DNA from: Geodermatophilus bullaregiensis
Lineage (GTDB): Bacteria; Actinomycetota; Actinomycetes; Mycobacteriales; Geodermatophilaceae
Length of the DNA stretch: 64,000 nt
Assembly: GCF_016907675.1 (NCBI RefSeq)
Contig: NZ_JAFBCJ010000001.1
Span: forward strand, 2,480,001 to 2,544,000
Direction of reading: 5' to 3'
Part shown: one piece after another, positions 9,083-18,419 of the stretch
How positions within the stretch are numbered: the stretch's first letter is position 1
Layout of the letters: each line of letters starts with the position of its first letter
Made by a program: the position numbers and the translations under genes
Notes under the pieces: model-generated
Seen by the model: the letters and a program-made list of their open reading frames with translations, nothing else
The model's database searches: none
Told to the model about the DNA's origin: nothing

Positions 9083-9514
9083 GTGCAGCGACCGGCCCTG
9101 GTCTTCGACGGCGACTGCGGGTTCTGCACCCGCTCGGCGGCGCTCGCCCGGCGCGTGCTGCCCGCCGGGTGCGCCGTCGTCCCCTGGCAGGGCGCGGACC
9201 TCGCCGCCGTGGGCACCACCGCGGCCCGCGCCCGGCGGGAGGTGCTGTGGGTGCCGCCCGTGGGCGAGGTCCTCGGCGGGGCGCCCGCCGTCGCCGCCGC
9301 CCTGCGCGCCGCCGGGTCCGGGTGGGCACTGCTCGGCCGGGTGCTGCAGCTGCGGCCGGTCGCCCCGCTGGCCGGCGTGGTCTACCGGGTGGTCGCGGCC
9401 AACCGGATGCGCCTGCCCGGGAGCACGACGGCCTGCGCCCTGCCCACGACGAGCGACGCGGGCACCGAGCGTGGCGACGCGCCTCCGGTCCTCCGACACG
9501 ATCGGGCTGTCTAG
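9083..9514 (+). CDS. Thiol-disulfide oxidoreductase, DCC family (DUF393)
   Basis: 143 residues. The family signature, Asp followed by a CxxC pair, is present at the start as VFDGDCGFCTRSAAL. Members are presumed thioredoxin-like redox proteins. The rest includes PWQGADLAA and a Leu/Val-rich region ending VYRVVAANRMRLPG, as in other DCC proteins. The GTG at 9083 follows a GAGGAGAGGGG ribosome binding site. The gene is divergent from the NTF2-like gene. Confidence 0.87.
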   Translation: MQRPALVFDGDCGFCTRSAALARRVLPAGCAVVPWQGADLAAVGTTAARARREVLWVPPVGEVLGGAPAVAAALRAAGSGWALLGRVLQLRPVAPLAGVVYRVVAANRMRLPGSTTACALPTTSDAGTERGDAPPVLRHDRAV

Positions 9515-9549
9515 GCGGCTCTACGAACCGGGGTAGAGGCCTGCATACG

Positions 9550-10755
9550 GTGCTCGACGTGGACCCCGTGCGGAACCCCTACGCCCCGGGCGCCGGCCAG
9601 CGCCCTCCGGAGCTGGCCGGCCGCGACGACGAGCTGTCGGCCTTCGACGTCGTCCTCGAGCGGATCGCCCGCGGCCGGCCCGAGCGCTCGCTGGTGCTCA
9701 CCGGGCTGCGCGGCGTGGGCAAGACGGTGCTGCTCAACCAGCTGCGCTCGGCGGCGATCGGGCGCGGCTGGGGCACCGGCAAGATCGAGGCGCGGCCCGA
9801 GCAGTCGCTGCGCCGGCCGGTGTCGTCGGCGCTGCACATGGCCCTGCGCGAGCTGCGCCACCCCGACCAGGACTCCATGGACGCCGTCCTCGGCACGCTC
9901 AAGGCCTTCGCCCAGCGCGGGGTGGGTGGGGACGGCACGGCCGCGAGGCTCCGCGACCGCTGGCAGCCGGGCATCGACGTCGCGGCGTCGAGCGGTCGGG
10001 CCGACTCCGGCGACATGGAGATCGACCTGGTCGAGCTGCTCACCGACGCCGCGGGGCTGGCCGCCGACGTGGGGAGGGGCATCGCGCTGTTCGTCGACGA
10101 GATGCAGGACGTGCAGAGCGGCGACGTCTCGGCCGTCTGCGCCGCGTGCCACGAGCTGTCGCAGCAGGGCGCGCCGCTGATCGTCGTCGGCGCGGGCCTG
10201 CCGCACCTGCCGGCGGTGCTGTCGGCGTCCAAGAGCTACTCCGAGCGGCTGTTCCGCTACCTGCGCATCGACCGGCTCGACCGCGCCGCCGCCGACCGCG
10301 CGCTGCTGGCGCCGGCGGCCCGCGAGGACGTCGAGTTCGAGCCGGCCGCCCTCGACGCGCTCTACGGCGCCGCCGACGGCTACCCCTACTTCGTGCAGGC
10401 CTACGGCAAGGTCACCTGGGACGTGGCGGCCGCCTCCCCCATCACCGCCGCCGACGTCGCCATGGCCGCCCCGGTGGCCGAGGCCGAGCTCGCCGTCGGG
10501 TTCTTCGGCTCCCGCTACGACCGGGCCACGCCCGCCGAGCGCGAGTACATGCACGCGATGGCCGAGCTCGGCGGGCCGGCGGGTGCCCCGGTGGCGACGT
10601 CGGAGGTCGCCGCCACCCTCGGCCGCAAGCCCGCGTCGCTGTCCCCCGCGCGCGACTCGCTGATCAAGAAGGGGCTGGTCTACTCCGCCGAGCGCGGGCA
10701 GATCGCCTTCACCGTCCCGCACTTCGGCCGCTACCTGCTGCGCCACCCCGACTGA
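9550..10755 (+). CDS. AAA ATPase with Orc1/Cdc6-like layout and C-terminal winged helix
   Basis: 401 residues. It starts with NPYAPGAGQRPPELAGRDDE, then Walker A GLRGVGKT (about residue 56), Walker B IALFVDEMQD (about 180), a sensor-1 like VVGAGLPHLP, and a C-terminal DNA-binding-like region (TSEVAATLGRKPASLSPARDSLIKKGLVY). This belongs to the AAA_16/ATP-binding group common in actinobacteria; function unknown, possibly a standalone NTPase regulator. Start is uncertain: GTG at 9550 is used, but GTG at 9559 is also possible and neither has a strong ribosome binding site. Confidence 0.8.
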   Translation: MLDVDPVRNPYAPGAGQRPPELAGRDDELSAFDVVLERIARGRPERSLVLTGLRGVGKTVLLNQLRSAAIGRGWGTGKIEARPEQSLRRPVSSALHMALRELRHPDQDSMDAVLGTLKAFAQRGVGGDGTAARLRDRWQPGIDVAASSGRADSGDMEIDLVELLTDAAGLAADVGRGIALFVDEMQDVQSGDVSAVCAACHELSQQGAPLIVVGAGLPHLPAVLSASKSYSERLFRYLRIDRLDRAAADRALLAPAAREDVEFEPAALDALYGAADGYPYFVQAYGKVTWDVAAASPITAADVAMAAPVAEAELAVGFFGSRYDRATPAEREYMHAMAELGGPAGAPVATSEVAATLGRKPASLSPARDSLIKKGLVYSAERGQIAFTVPHFGRYLLRHPD

Positions 10756-10772
10756 GCCCCGGCACGGCGATG

Positions 10773-10810
10773 GTCGCGGGGATGATCAGGGAACCTGATC
10801 GTCGCGGGGA
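10773..10810. repeat. Short palindrome flanked by 9-bp direct repeats
   Basis: GATGATCAGG (10781-10790) and CCTGATCGTC (10794-10803) pair with one G-T wobble over a 3-base loop. The bases TCGCGGGGA occur on both sides (10773-10781 and 10802-10810). The element lies between two plus-strand genes and could be a terminator or an operator for the downstream hydrolase. Confidence 0.55.
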
Positions 10811-10880
10811 CCGCTGCACCGTCGTGCGACCCGGCGCGCCCTGACCTGCGCGCGGCGCCCGGCGGCGGCAGGGTGGAGCC

Positions 10881-11801
10881 GTGACCGAGGTGCGCGACCC
10901 CGTCCAGATCAGCGTCCCGGTCGACGGCGGCGAGCTGTCGGCCCTGCACTGGGCGGCCGACGCGCCCGGTGCGCCGATCGCCGTCCTGGTGCACGGGATC
11001 ACCGCCAACGCCATGGCCTGGGCACGCGTCGCCGCAGCCCTGGCCGGCGAGTTCGAGGTGGTCGCCCCCGACCTGCGGGGGCGCGCCGGCTCGGCCGGGC
11101 TGCCCGGTCCGTACGGCCTGGAGCGGCACGCGGCCGACGTCGCCGTCGTGCTCGACCGCTTCGGTGCCGACGGCGACACCGGCGCCGACGCCACCGTGCT
11201 CGTCGGCCACTCGATGGGCGCCTTCGTCGCGGCGATGGCGGCGGCCGGTCCGGCGCGCGACCGGGTGCACGGGCTGGTCCTCGTCGACGGCGGCCTGGCA
11301 CTGCCCGAGCCGCCGGGCGCCGACCTCGACGCCAAGCTCTCCGCCGTCCTCGGGCCGGCGCTCGACCGGCTGGCGATGACGTTCCCCGACCTGGCCGCCG
11401 TCCGGGCGTTCTGGGCGCGGCACCCCGCCGTCGGACCCTGGGTCGACGTCCCCTCGGTGGCCGCCTACCTGGCCCGTGACCTGGTGCCCGGTGCCGAGCC
11501 GCTGCGCAGCGCCTGCGTCCCGGAGGCGGTGCGGGTCGACGGCGGCGACGTCCTGCTCAACGAGCGGGTGCTGGAGGCGACCGGCTCGCTCCCGGTGCCC
11601 GCGACCCTGCTGTGGGCACGCCGGGGCCTGCTCGACCAGACCCCCGGGCTCTACGACGAGGTCCGCCTGGCCGGCCTGGGGCTCGAGTCGGCCGGCATCA
11701 CCGCGCGCGAGGTCCCCGACACCAACCACTACTCCGTCCTGTGGGCCGACCAGGGCGTCGCCGTGGTCGCCGAGGAGGTGCGGGCCGCCGCGGCGCGCTG
11801 A
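10881..11801 (+). CDS. Alpha/beta hydrolase
   Basis: 306 residues. The alpha/beta fold is recognisable: oxyanion region VLVHGITANAMAW (about residues 36-48), APDLRGRAGS, nucleophile elbow VGHSMGAF with the catalytic Ser (about 112), and a late DTNHYSVLW supplying the His. The GTG start follows GGTGGAGCC. Substrate unknown; esterase or epoxide-hydrolase-like members share these motifs. Confidence 0.88.
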   Translation: MTEVRDPVQISVPVDGGELSALHWAADAPGAPIAVLVHGITANAMAWARVAAALAGEFEVVAPDLRGRAGSAGLPGPYGLERHAADVAVVLDRFGADGDTGADATVLVGHSMGAFVAAMAAAGPARDRVHGLVLVDGGLALPEPPGADLDAKLSAVLGPALDRLAMTFPDLAAVRAFWARHPAVGPWVDVPSVAAYLARDLVPGAEPLRSACVPEAVRVDGGDVLLNERVLEATGSLPVPATLLWARRGLLDQTPGLYDEVRLAGLGLESAGITAREVPDTNHYSVLWADQGVAVVAEEVRAAAAR

Positions 11802-11823
11802 GCCGCCCGCCGGGCCGGGCCGC

Positions 11824-13596
11824 TCAGGCCGGGCGGCCCACCGACGGGGGCAGCACCTCGGGGCCGGCCTCGGCCGGCCGCTCCCCCGTGGCCGGGTGCG
11901 CCCGGACGGCGAGCACCGCGACGTCGTCCTCCGCCCCCTCCCCCAGCATGGCGCCCAGCAGCTCGTCGCACAGCTGCCCCAGCGGCCGCTCGACCGCCGC
12001 CGACACCACCCGCCGCACCTGCTCGCGGCCCTCGTCGAGCGGGACCCCGCGCCGCTCGAAGAGCCCGTCGGTGAACAGCAGCAGCGTGCTGCCCTCGGGC
12101 ACCACCGCCCGGCCGTCGGCGCGCCGCCCGCGCCAGCCGATCCCCAGCGGTGGCCCGACCGGCGCGCTGAGGTCGCGGACCGTCCCGTCGGGCAGCAGCA
12201 GCACCGGGTCGGGGTGTCCGGCCGACGCCCAGCGCAACCGGCGCAGCCCCGCCGCCCGGTCGGCGGGGTCCTGCTCGACGCGGGCGACCAGGGCGGTGGC
12301 CATCGCGGGGACCGCGAGGCCGACGAGGGCGTGGTCCACCCGGCGCAGCACCTCGGCCGGCGCCTCCAAGCGGTCGAAGGCGATGCCGCGGACGAGCGTC
12401 TTGACCTGGCCCATCGCCGCGGCGGCCTCGATGTCGTGGCCCATCACGTCGCCGATCACCAGCACGGTGTCGCCGTCGGGCTGCAGGAAGGAGTCGTACC
12501 AGTCCCCGCCGATGGACACCCCGCGGGTCGCCGGCCGGTAGCGGACGGCGAGCTCGAGGTGGTCGGGCTGCACCGGCGGCGACAGCAGGCTGTGCTGCAG
12601 GCGCTCGGCCACCTGCTGGGCGGCGCCGGCGAGACGGGCGTTGTCCAGGGCGAGCGCGGCCCGGCGGGAGGCGATCTCGGCGGTGCGCAGCTCGGTCCCG
12701 GTGTGCGGCCCGCGCCCGGGTCCGTTCACCAGCGTGAAGGCGCCGAACGGCTCGCCGCGGGCGAGCAGCGGGAAGGTGGCGACGGCCGAGGGCCGCAGGG
12801 GCGCCAGCGCCGCCCGGCTCTCCTCGTCGGCGACCATCGCCCGGACGTCGGCGTCGGTGACCTGCGGGATGACCACCGGCCGGCCGCTGGCCAGCGCCGT
12901 CGGCACCGGCGCCGCGGGCCGGTTGCTGCGCACCCGCCGGTCGGCGTAGCGGTGCACCGCCGGCACCATGGCGGGGTCGCGGTGCGCCCGTCCCACGTCC
13001 CGCCGGGTGCCGTCGGGGTCGACGACGCTGACCAGGCACCAGTCGGCCAGCAGCGGCACGACCAGGGCGGCGAAGCGCCCGACGGACTCGTCGACGTCGG
13101 TGGTCGCGGTCATGGCCTGGCTGATGTCACCGAGCAGCACGAGGTGGCGGGCCGCGGTCTCGGCCCGCGCCGCGGCCTCGGCGGCCTGCGCGGCGGCCTC
13201 CTCGCGCGCCACGATCGCCGCCGCACGCTCCTCCTCGGTGCGGCGGCGCTGCGTGACGTCGTCGAAGGTGACCACCAGGCCGGCCGCGGTCAGGAAGGCG
13301 TCGGCCCGGAACCACCTGTCCAGGCGCGCGGACTCCGCCTCGGTGGTGCCCGACTCGCCCGTCGCCCGCACGTGCCGGTACAGCTCCTCGAACGGGCCGC
13401 CGACGGCCCACGGGAACGCCTCCCAGATCACCCGGCCCACGAGCTCGTCGACGGTGCGCTCGAGGACCGCGGCCCCGGCCGGGTTGACGTAGGTGAACAG
13501 CCAGGCCTCGTCCAGGACGAACAGCGGCCGCTCCATGCCCTCGACGGCGGCCACGAGCAGGTCGCGCGGCGGCGGGGCGGTGCCGTCCGGGGTCAC
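11824..13596 (-). CDS. PAS-GAF-SpoIIE (PP2C) serine phosphatase
   Basis: 590 residues. Domain order: PAS (about 10-120, GMERPLFVLDEAWLFTYVNPAG), a coiled Ala/Glu-rich linker, GAF (about 165-310), then a SpoIIE/RsbU-type PP2C phosphatase (about 345-570) with metal-binding IGGDWYDSF, VIGDVMGHDIEAAAAM and LLLFTDGLFERR. Such proteins dephosphorylate anti-sigma-factor antagonists. The divergent neighbour at 13796 is an anti-sigma-type ATPase, so the two may form a partner-switching pair; no STAS antagonist gene is adjacent. GTG at 13596 is taken as start because the PAS domain begins soon after. Confidence 0.9.
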   Translation of the reverse strand: MTPDGTAPPPRDLLVAAVEGMERPLFVLDEAWLFTYVNPAGAAVLERTVDELVGRVIWEAFPWAVGGPFEELYRHVRATGESGTTEAESARLDRWFRADAFLTAAGLVVTFDDVTQRRRTEEERAAAIVAREEAAAQAAEAAARAETAARHLVLLGDISQAMTATTDVDESVGRFAALVVPLLADWCLVSVVDPDGTRRDVGRAHRDPAMVPAVHRYADRRVRSNRPAAPVPTALASGRPVVIPQVTDADVRAMVADEESRAALAPLRPSAVATFPLLARGEPFGAFTLVNGPGRGPHTGTELRTAEIASRRAALALDNARLAGAAQQVAERLQHSLLSPPVQPDHLELAVRYRPATRGVSIGGDWYDSFLQPDGDTVLVIGDVMGHDIEAAAAMGQVKTLVRGIAFDRLEAPAEVLRRVDHALVGLAVPAMATALVARVEQDPADRAAGLRRLRWASAGHPDPVLLLPDGTVRDLSAPVGPPLGIGWRGRRADGRAVVPEGSTLLLFTDGLFERRGVPLDEGREQVRRVVSAAVERPLGQLCDELLGAMLGEGAEDDVAVLAVRAHPATGERPAEAGPEVLPPSVGRPA

Positions 13597-13726
13597 GGGG
13601 ACACATGCTGCCGCATGCGCGTGCCCACGCGGCCGAGGCCGTTCCGCCGAGGGGTGCGGGCCGGGCAGGACTCGCCCGGAGGGGTCCCCGGCGCACCTGG
13701 CGATCCGCTCCGGGCCGGGCACACAC

Positions 13727-13752
13727 GGTTGGGGGACGGACCGGCTGGGCAC
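13727..13752 (+). promoter_or_regulatory. Possible SigB/SigF-type promoter for the anti-sigma ATPase gene
   Basis: GGTT (13727-13730), 16 bases, then GGGCAC (13747-13752), resembling the actinobacterial general-stress consensus GTTT-N15-17-GGGTAT. It would give a leader of about 35 bases. The match is imperfect and the assignment tentative. Confidence 0.3.
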
Positions 13753-13795
13753 CCCGATGACGTTCCAGACAGAGGGACGACGACGGAGAGAGGAC

Positions 13796-14254
13796 ATGGG
13801 CCGACTGACGTGGCCGCTGCGGCCGTTGCCCGACGGGCGCGGTGATCTATGGCGCTGGGACCTCGGCGAGGTCGCCGAGCTGCCCGCTGCCCGCGCCGGC
13901 CTGCGGGACCACCTCGGCTCGATCGGCTTCCCGCGCGACCTGGAGGACCCGGCGGCCGACCGGCTGGTCCTGGCCTTCGACGAGCTGGCGTCCAACGCGC
14001 TGCGGCACGGGCTCTCACCGGTCGTGGTCACGGTCGTCGCCGGCACCGGCGGCTGGCTGCTCGACGTCTGCGACCGCGACCCCCACACGATGCCCGCCCC
14101 CGCCGTGGGCCGGGACCCGTCCAAGGGCGGGCTGGGGCTCTACCTGGTGGCGCGGCTGTCGGTGGCGCACGGCTGGTACGTCGACGACGGGTGCAAGCAC
14201 GTCTGGGCCTGCCTGCCGACGGTCATCGAGGAGACGGCGCCCACCCCGGCCTGA
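13796..14254 (+). CDS. Anti-sigma-factor-like ATP-binding protein (RsbW/SpoIIAB-type HATPase)
   Basis: 152 residues. A single GHKL ATPase domain: AADRLVLAFDELASNALRHG (N box, about residues 52-71), a short G1 region VCDRDPHTMP, and G2 GGLGLYLVARLS (about 110-121). In this family the protein binds a sigma factor or phosphorylates an antagonist. ATG at 13796 has GGAGAGAGG upstream; an earlier in-frame ATG at 13757 is possible. Divergent from the SpoIIE-type phosphatase, its likely functional partner (inference). Confidence 0.85.
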   Translation: MGRLTWPLRPLPDGRGDLWRWDLGEVAELPAARAGLRDHLGSIGFPRDLEDPAADRLVLAFDELASNALRHGLSPVVVTVVAGTGGWLLDVCDRDPHTMPAPAVGRDPSKGGLGLYLVARLSVAHGWYVDDGCKHVWACLPTVIEETAPTPA

Positions 14255-14325
14255 GCGGGACGGCCCCGGGGACGCGTGCGCCCGGGGCGGCGGGGACGGT
14301 CGTCCCCGCGCCGCCCCGGGGTGGA

Positions 14326-14383
14326 GGGGACACCTCTGCCCCCACCGTTCGCACGCTCGCGGCGGGGCCCGGCAGCGGGCCCA
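14326..14383. repeat. Intergenic 3'-end repeat, copy A
   Basis: Between the convergent ends of the ATPase gene and the chemotaxis operon. The core reads GGGGACACCTCTGCCCCCACC, then TCGCACGCTCGCGGCGGGG. It matches copies B (47147), C (52313) and, inverted, D (22571). This is the most diverged copy; its stem is weakened by GGCAGCGGG in the right arm. Confidence 0.65.
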
Positions 14384-14387
14384 CGAC

Positions 14388-14879
14388 TCACGGCACGACG
14401 AGCGAGAGCCGTCCCTTGCCGTAGGCGGGCACGTCGACGGCGAGGTCGAGCCGGTTGAACGCGGCCAGCATGCCCGCGACGTCGCCGGGCAGGTCGTCGC
14501 CGGGCGCGTGGAGCGCGTGCAGCTTCGAGTGCGGGGCGCCCGGCACGTTGAACAGCGCCGACAGGACGTTGACCACCTCGTGCAGGGCCTCGGTGAGCAT
14601 CGCGGTCAGCTCGCCGTCCTCCTCCACGGCGTCCTGGACCCCGCCGGGGGGCAGCAGGGCGAGGGCACCGGCGGACCAGGCCGACAGCGGCAGGTCCATG
14701 ACGCACAGGGCGTTCACGGCCATCGTGGGGCTGACGTAGACGGCGACCGAGACCGGCTCGGTCGGCGTCGGCGTGACCGGGGCGCCGGGGGTGACCCCGA
14801 CCGGCTTGCCGACCAGCCCGGAGAGCATGTCCTTGACGGCCTTGGCGTCCGGCAGGACGACGGTCAGCGGCGCGCTCAC
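14388..14879 (-). CDS. CheX-like protein at the end of the chemotaxis operon (unrecognised by overall sequence)
   Basis: 163 residues; no confident family by eye. The segment EALHEVVNVLSALFN (about residues 95-109) lines up with DALGELANVVGGNVK of the CheX protein two genes upstream, keeping the E-x-x-N pair that forms the CheC/CheX phosphatase site. A divergent CheC/CheX-fold protein is therefore plausible. GTG start at 14877-14879 overlaps the preceding cheY stop by four bases (GTGA), so translation is coupled. It may act on one of the two CheY proteins or be a structural paralogue. Confidence 0.55.
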   Translation of the reverse strand: MSAPLTVVLPDAKAVKDMLSGLVGKPVGVTPGAPVTPTPTEPVSVAVYVSPTMAVNALCVMDLPLSAWSAGALALLPPGGVQDAVEEDGELTAMLTEALHEVVNVLSALFNVPGAPHSKLHALHAPGDDLPGDVAGMLAAFNRLDLAVDVPAYGKGRLSLVVP

Positions 14880-15238
14880 GCGATCACCCCGTCCAGGTTC
14901 TCGCGGAAGGTCTCCTCGGTGAACGGCTTGGCGATGAGGAAGAGCGCGCCGGCGTCGGCGGCCTTCTCCCGCATGTCCGCCGACCCCTCCGAGGTGACGA
15001 AGCCGAACGGCACGGCCGACCCCGCGGAGCGCAGCGCCTGCAGGCACTCCAGGCCGGTCATGTTCGGCATGTTCCAGTCGGAGAGGACCAGGTCGGGGGC
15101 CTCCGAGCGGACCTTGTCGTAGGCGTCGCGGCCGTCCTCGGCCTCGACGATGTCGTGGTCGTCGTAACCGGCCTGACGCAGGGTGCGGATGACGATCTGC
15201 CGCATCACGCGGCTGTCGTCGGCGACCAGGATCTTCAC
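14876..15238 (-). CDS. cheY: CheY-type response regulator
   Basis: 120 residues: one receiver domain. Acidic pocket VADDS (about 6-10), phospho-acceptor Asp in LVLSDWNMP (about 54), the conserved Thr/Ser in FGFVTSEGS and Lys in IAKPF. No output domain, so it should act by binding the flagellar switch or as a phosphate sink. GTG start overlaps the cheX stop by four bases. Confidence 0.93.
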   Translation of the reverse strand: MKILVADDSRVMRQIVIRTLRQAGYDDHDIVEAEDGRDAYDKVRSEAPDLVLSDWNMPNMTGLECLQALRSAGSAVPFGFVTSEGSADMREKAADAGALFLIAKPFTEETFRENLDGVIA

Positions 15239-15755
15239 AGGGGCACCTCGTTCTCTTGCTCGGCGAGCACGGACTGCACGCGGACGGTGAGGGGGGAGCC
15301 GCGCCACAGGACGTCGACGCGGCAGGTGTCTTCCTCGCGGCCGGGGGGTGGGGTCGTGCCGACCTCGGGCAGGCCGAGGACCGACGGGCCGGGGAGGACG
15401 GCCTTGACGTTGCCGCCGACGACGTTGGCCAGCTCGCCCAGGGCGTCGTGGACGTCCTCGTCCTCGAGCACCTCGGGGGCGTGCGCCCCCAGCAGGGCGC
15501 GGGTCAGCTCCTGTGCGGTGTCGCGGCCGCAGGTGAGGACGACGGAGCCGTCCCAGGGGCCGACGATCTCGACCCACGAGCTGAGCGTGTCGGCGGGCAG
15601 CGGCGCGGGCAGCGGGACGAGCACCTCGTCCTCGCCGACCAGGGCCAGCCACGCCTGCTCGGTGATCTCCTGGACCGTCCCCTCGTCGATCAGCGCGGTG
15701 ATCGACGGCGAGCGGTCGGACGCGCGGCGGCGCGGCCCGGTGCCGGTCGCGGAGC

Positions 15756-15759
<4 letters not shown>
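15235..15759 (-). CDS. cheX: CheX-type chemotaxis phosphatase
   Basis: 174 residues. The second half holds DVHDALGELANVVGGNVKAV, the CheX/CheC active-site helix with Glu and Asn in E-x-x-N, followed by the PSVLGLPEV strand typical of CheX. It would dephosphorylate CheY-P and end signalling. The first 40 residues are a low-complexity extension not usual for CheX. GTG start overlaps the upstream response-regulator stop by four bases, and its own stop overlaps the next cheY. Confidence 0.85.
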
Positions 15760-16141
<382 letters not shown>

Positions 16142-16145
<4 letters not shown>

Positions 16146-16966
16146 GCCCCCTTCAGCGGGCGGTAGGCGGAGCTGCGTCCGACGACGACGCGGCTCCAGG
16201 AGTCGTCGACGCCGAGAGTGGTCTCGGCGGCACCGAGGAACAGCCACCCGTCGGGGCGCATGAGCTCGCGCACCCGGCGGAGGATCGCCTGCTTGGTCGG
16301 CAGGTCGAAGTAGATGAGGACGTTGCGCAGGTACACGACGTCGAAGGGGCCCATCCGCGGCAGCGGGGCGGCCAGGTTGCACTCCCGGGCGCTGACCATG
16401 CGGCGCAGCGTGGGCGAGACCTCCCACTCGCTGCCGGCCCGCGTGAAGTGGCGGACCAGCATCGGCGCGGGCAGGCCGCGGTTGACCTCGAGCTGGCTGA
16501 ACCGGCCGGCCCGGGTGCGCTCGACCATCTCGCGCGAGATGTCGGTGGCGGTGATCGACACCCGCGAGGCGGCGTTGGGCAGCGCGTCCTCCAGCAGCAT
16601 GGCGACCGTGTAGGCCTCCTGGCCGCTGGAGCAGGCCGCCGACCAGATCTGCAGCCGCTCGGCCGGGCCGCGCGCGGCGGTCAGCGAGGGCACGACCGTG
16701 GAGGTCAGCGCGGTGAACGGGTCGCCGTCGCGGAACCACGACGTCTCGTTCGTGGTCAGCGCCTCGACGATCCGGCGGGTGTCGTCCGGACGGGGCCGGC
16801 TGCGGACGGTGTCGACCAGCTGGTCGACGTCGGCCAGGCCCATCGTGCGGGCGACGGGCAGGAGCCGGGCCTCCACGAGGTACTCCTTGCCGGGCGCGAG
16901 GACGATCGCGCTCTCCCGGTGGACCAGCTGGCGCACCCAGTCGAAGCGGGTGGTGGTGAGGGTCAT
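16142..16966 (-). CDS. cheR: Chemotaxis protein methyltransferase CheR
   Basis: 274 residues, the usual length. N-terminal all-helical domain (about 1-75), then a SAM-dependent methyltransferase: LTTNETSWFRDGDPF, SAM-binding IWSAACSSGQEAYTVAM, ATDISREMVERTRAGRFSQ, and DVVYLRNVLIYFD. Methylates glutamates on the MCPs, opposing CheB. ATG start overlaps the cheB stop by four bases. The MCPs here end in RFT(Y/W), not the enterobacterial NWETF tether. Confidence 0.95.
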
Positions 16967-18075
16967 CGGGCTGCTCCCCTCGCGAGGATCTGGGCGGCGG
17001 GCGGGGTGCCGGGCAGGGCCCGGGCGAGGTGGCGGGTGATCGCCTCGGCCACGCGGTCCAGCGGCAGGACCTCGTCGGCGAGGCCGGCGGAGGCGACGGC
17101 GCCGGGCATGCCCCAGACGACCGACGTCGCCTGGTCCTGGACGACGACGGTGCCGCCGGCGTCGCGCACGGCGCCGGCGCCGGTGCGGCCGTCGGAGCCC
17201 ATGCCGGTCAGGACCACGGCCAGGACGCCGCCGTCGTAGGCGGTCACCGCGGAGCGGAACAGCGGGTCGACGGCGGGGCGGCAGAAGTTCTCCGGCGGAC
17301 CCTGCGACAGGGTCGTCGTCGCGCCGCGGCCGGAGCCGCGGACGGTGAGGTGGTGGTCACCGGGGGCCAGGTGCACGGTGCCCGGGAGCAGCGGCGAGCC
17401 GTCGGCGGCCTCGACCACGCGCAGGGCGCACAGCCGGTCGAGCCGCTGGGCGAACTGGCGGGTGAAGACCGGCGGCATGTGCTGCACCAGCAGCACCGGC
17501 ACCGGGAGGCTCGCCGGGAGCGCCGGCAGCACCTTGGCCAGGGCCTCGGGGCCGCCGGTCGAGGAGCCGATCACCAGGACCGCGGGCGCCTTGTGCGGCG
17601 CGGTCCGGGGCGCCGGCGGCCGCACGGCGACCGGTGCGGCAGCGGGCCGGGGCAGCCCGGTGACCGGGCGGCCGGTGAGGGCCTTGATCTTGGGGATGAG
17701 CTGCTCGCGCACGCTCTCCATCGACTGCGCGACGCTGCCGACGTTGGCCGGCTTGGTGACGTAGTCGTTGGCGCCGGCCGAGAGCGCGTCCAGGGTGGCC
17801 GAGGCGCCGCGCTCGGTGAGCGTGCTGAACATGACGATCGGCACGCGGTTGCGGCCGGCGCGGATGGCGCGGACCGCCTCGATGCCGTTCATCTCCGGCA
17901 TCTCGATGTCCATGGTGACCAGGTCGGGCCGCAGCGCGTCGATCTTGGCCAGCGCGAGCCTGCCGTTGACCGCCGTGCCCACGACCTCGATGCCCGGGTC
18001 GGCGGACAGCACGTCGGTCACGATCTTCCGGACGACGACCGAGTCGTCGACCACCATCACCCGGATCGGGTCCAC
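16963..18075 (-). CDS. cheB: Protein-glutamate methylesterase / response regulator CheB
   Basis: 370 residues. Receiver domain at residues 4-120 with phospho-acceptor Asp56 in MDIEMPEMNG, an Ala/Pro-rich linker, then the methylesterase domain from about 165: the serine in VIGSSTGGPEAL, the His in LLVQHMPPVFT, and the Asp in LTGMGSDGRTG. Removes methyl groups from MCPs and may deamidate glutamines, since no cheD is seen here. GTG at 18073-18075 has AGGAGGACGT upstream. First gene of the cheB-cheR-cheY-cheX-cheY-(CheX-like) operon. Confidence 0.96.
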   Translation of the reverse strand: MDPIRVMVVDDSVVVRKIVTDVLSADPGIEVVGTAVNGRLALAKIDALRPDLVTMDIEMPEMNGIEAVRAIRAGRNRVPIVMFSTLTERGASATLDALSAGANDYVTKPANVGSVAQSMESVREQLIPKIKALTGRPVTGLPRPAAAPVAVRPPAPRTAPHKAPAVLVIGSSTGGPEALAKVLPALPASLPVPVLLVQHMPPVFTRQFAQRLDRLCALRVVEAADGSPLLPGTVHLAPGDHHLTVRGSGRGATTTLSQGPPENFCRPAVDPLFRSAVTAYDGGVLAVVLTGMGSDGRTGAGAVRDAGGTVVVQDQATSVVWGMPGAVASAGLADEVLPLDRVAEAITRHLARALPGTPPAAQILARGAAR

Positions 18076-18130
18076 ACGTCCTCCTGCTGCTGCCGCGGTC
18101 CAGCCCCGGGTGCGGGGCTGTCCCTCGGGT

Positions 18131-18157
18131 CTCGGCACCGGGCGACTTCGTGTTGAG
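18131..18157 (-). promoter_or_regulatory. FliA-type promoter for the cheB operon
   Basis: On the minus strand, CTCA (18154-18157), 17 bases, then GCCGAG (18131-18136). This fits the CTCA-N15-17-GCCGAA motif described for FliA in the actinobacterium Actinoplanes. The transcript would start about 50 bases before cheB. Confidence 0.5.
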
Positions 18158-18419
18158 CGCAAGCCGGTCTCCCGCCGTGGGCCGGTTCCCCGGGTGCACC
18201 GGCGTCGAAGAGGTTGTCGGCCGGGGGACGGCCGGGGTTGAGGCCGGCGGGGCAACCGTTACGGAACGTCCGGCGACCGCCGCCCCACGCGGCACATGTC
18301 GACCACGCGGCGCGGCAGCACGGGGACGCGGTGTCGCCGGAGGCGTGCCGGCGCGCCGACCACCGCCTCGTGGCCGCTCGGGGCGGCGTGTCAGCGCGTG
18401 TCGGCGGCAACAGCCCGAT

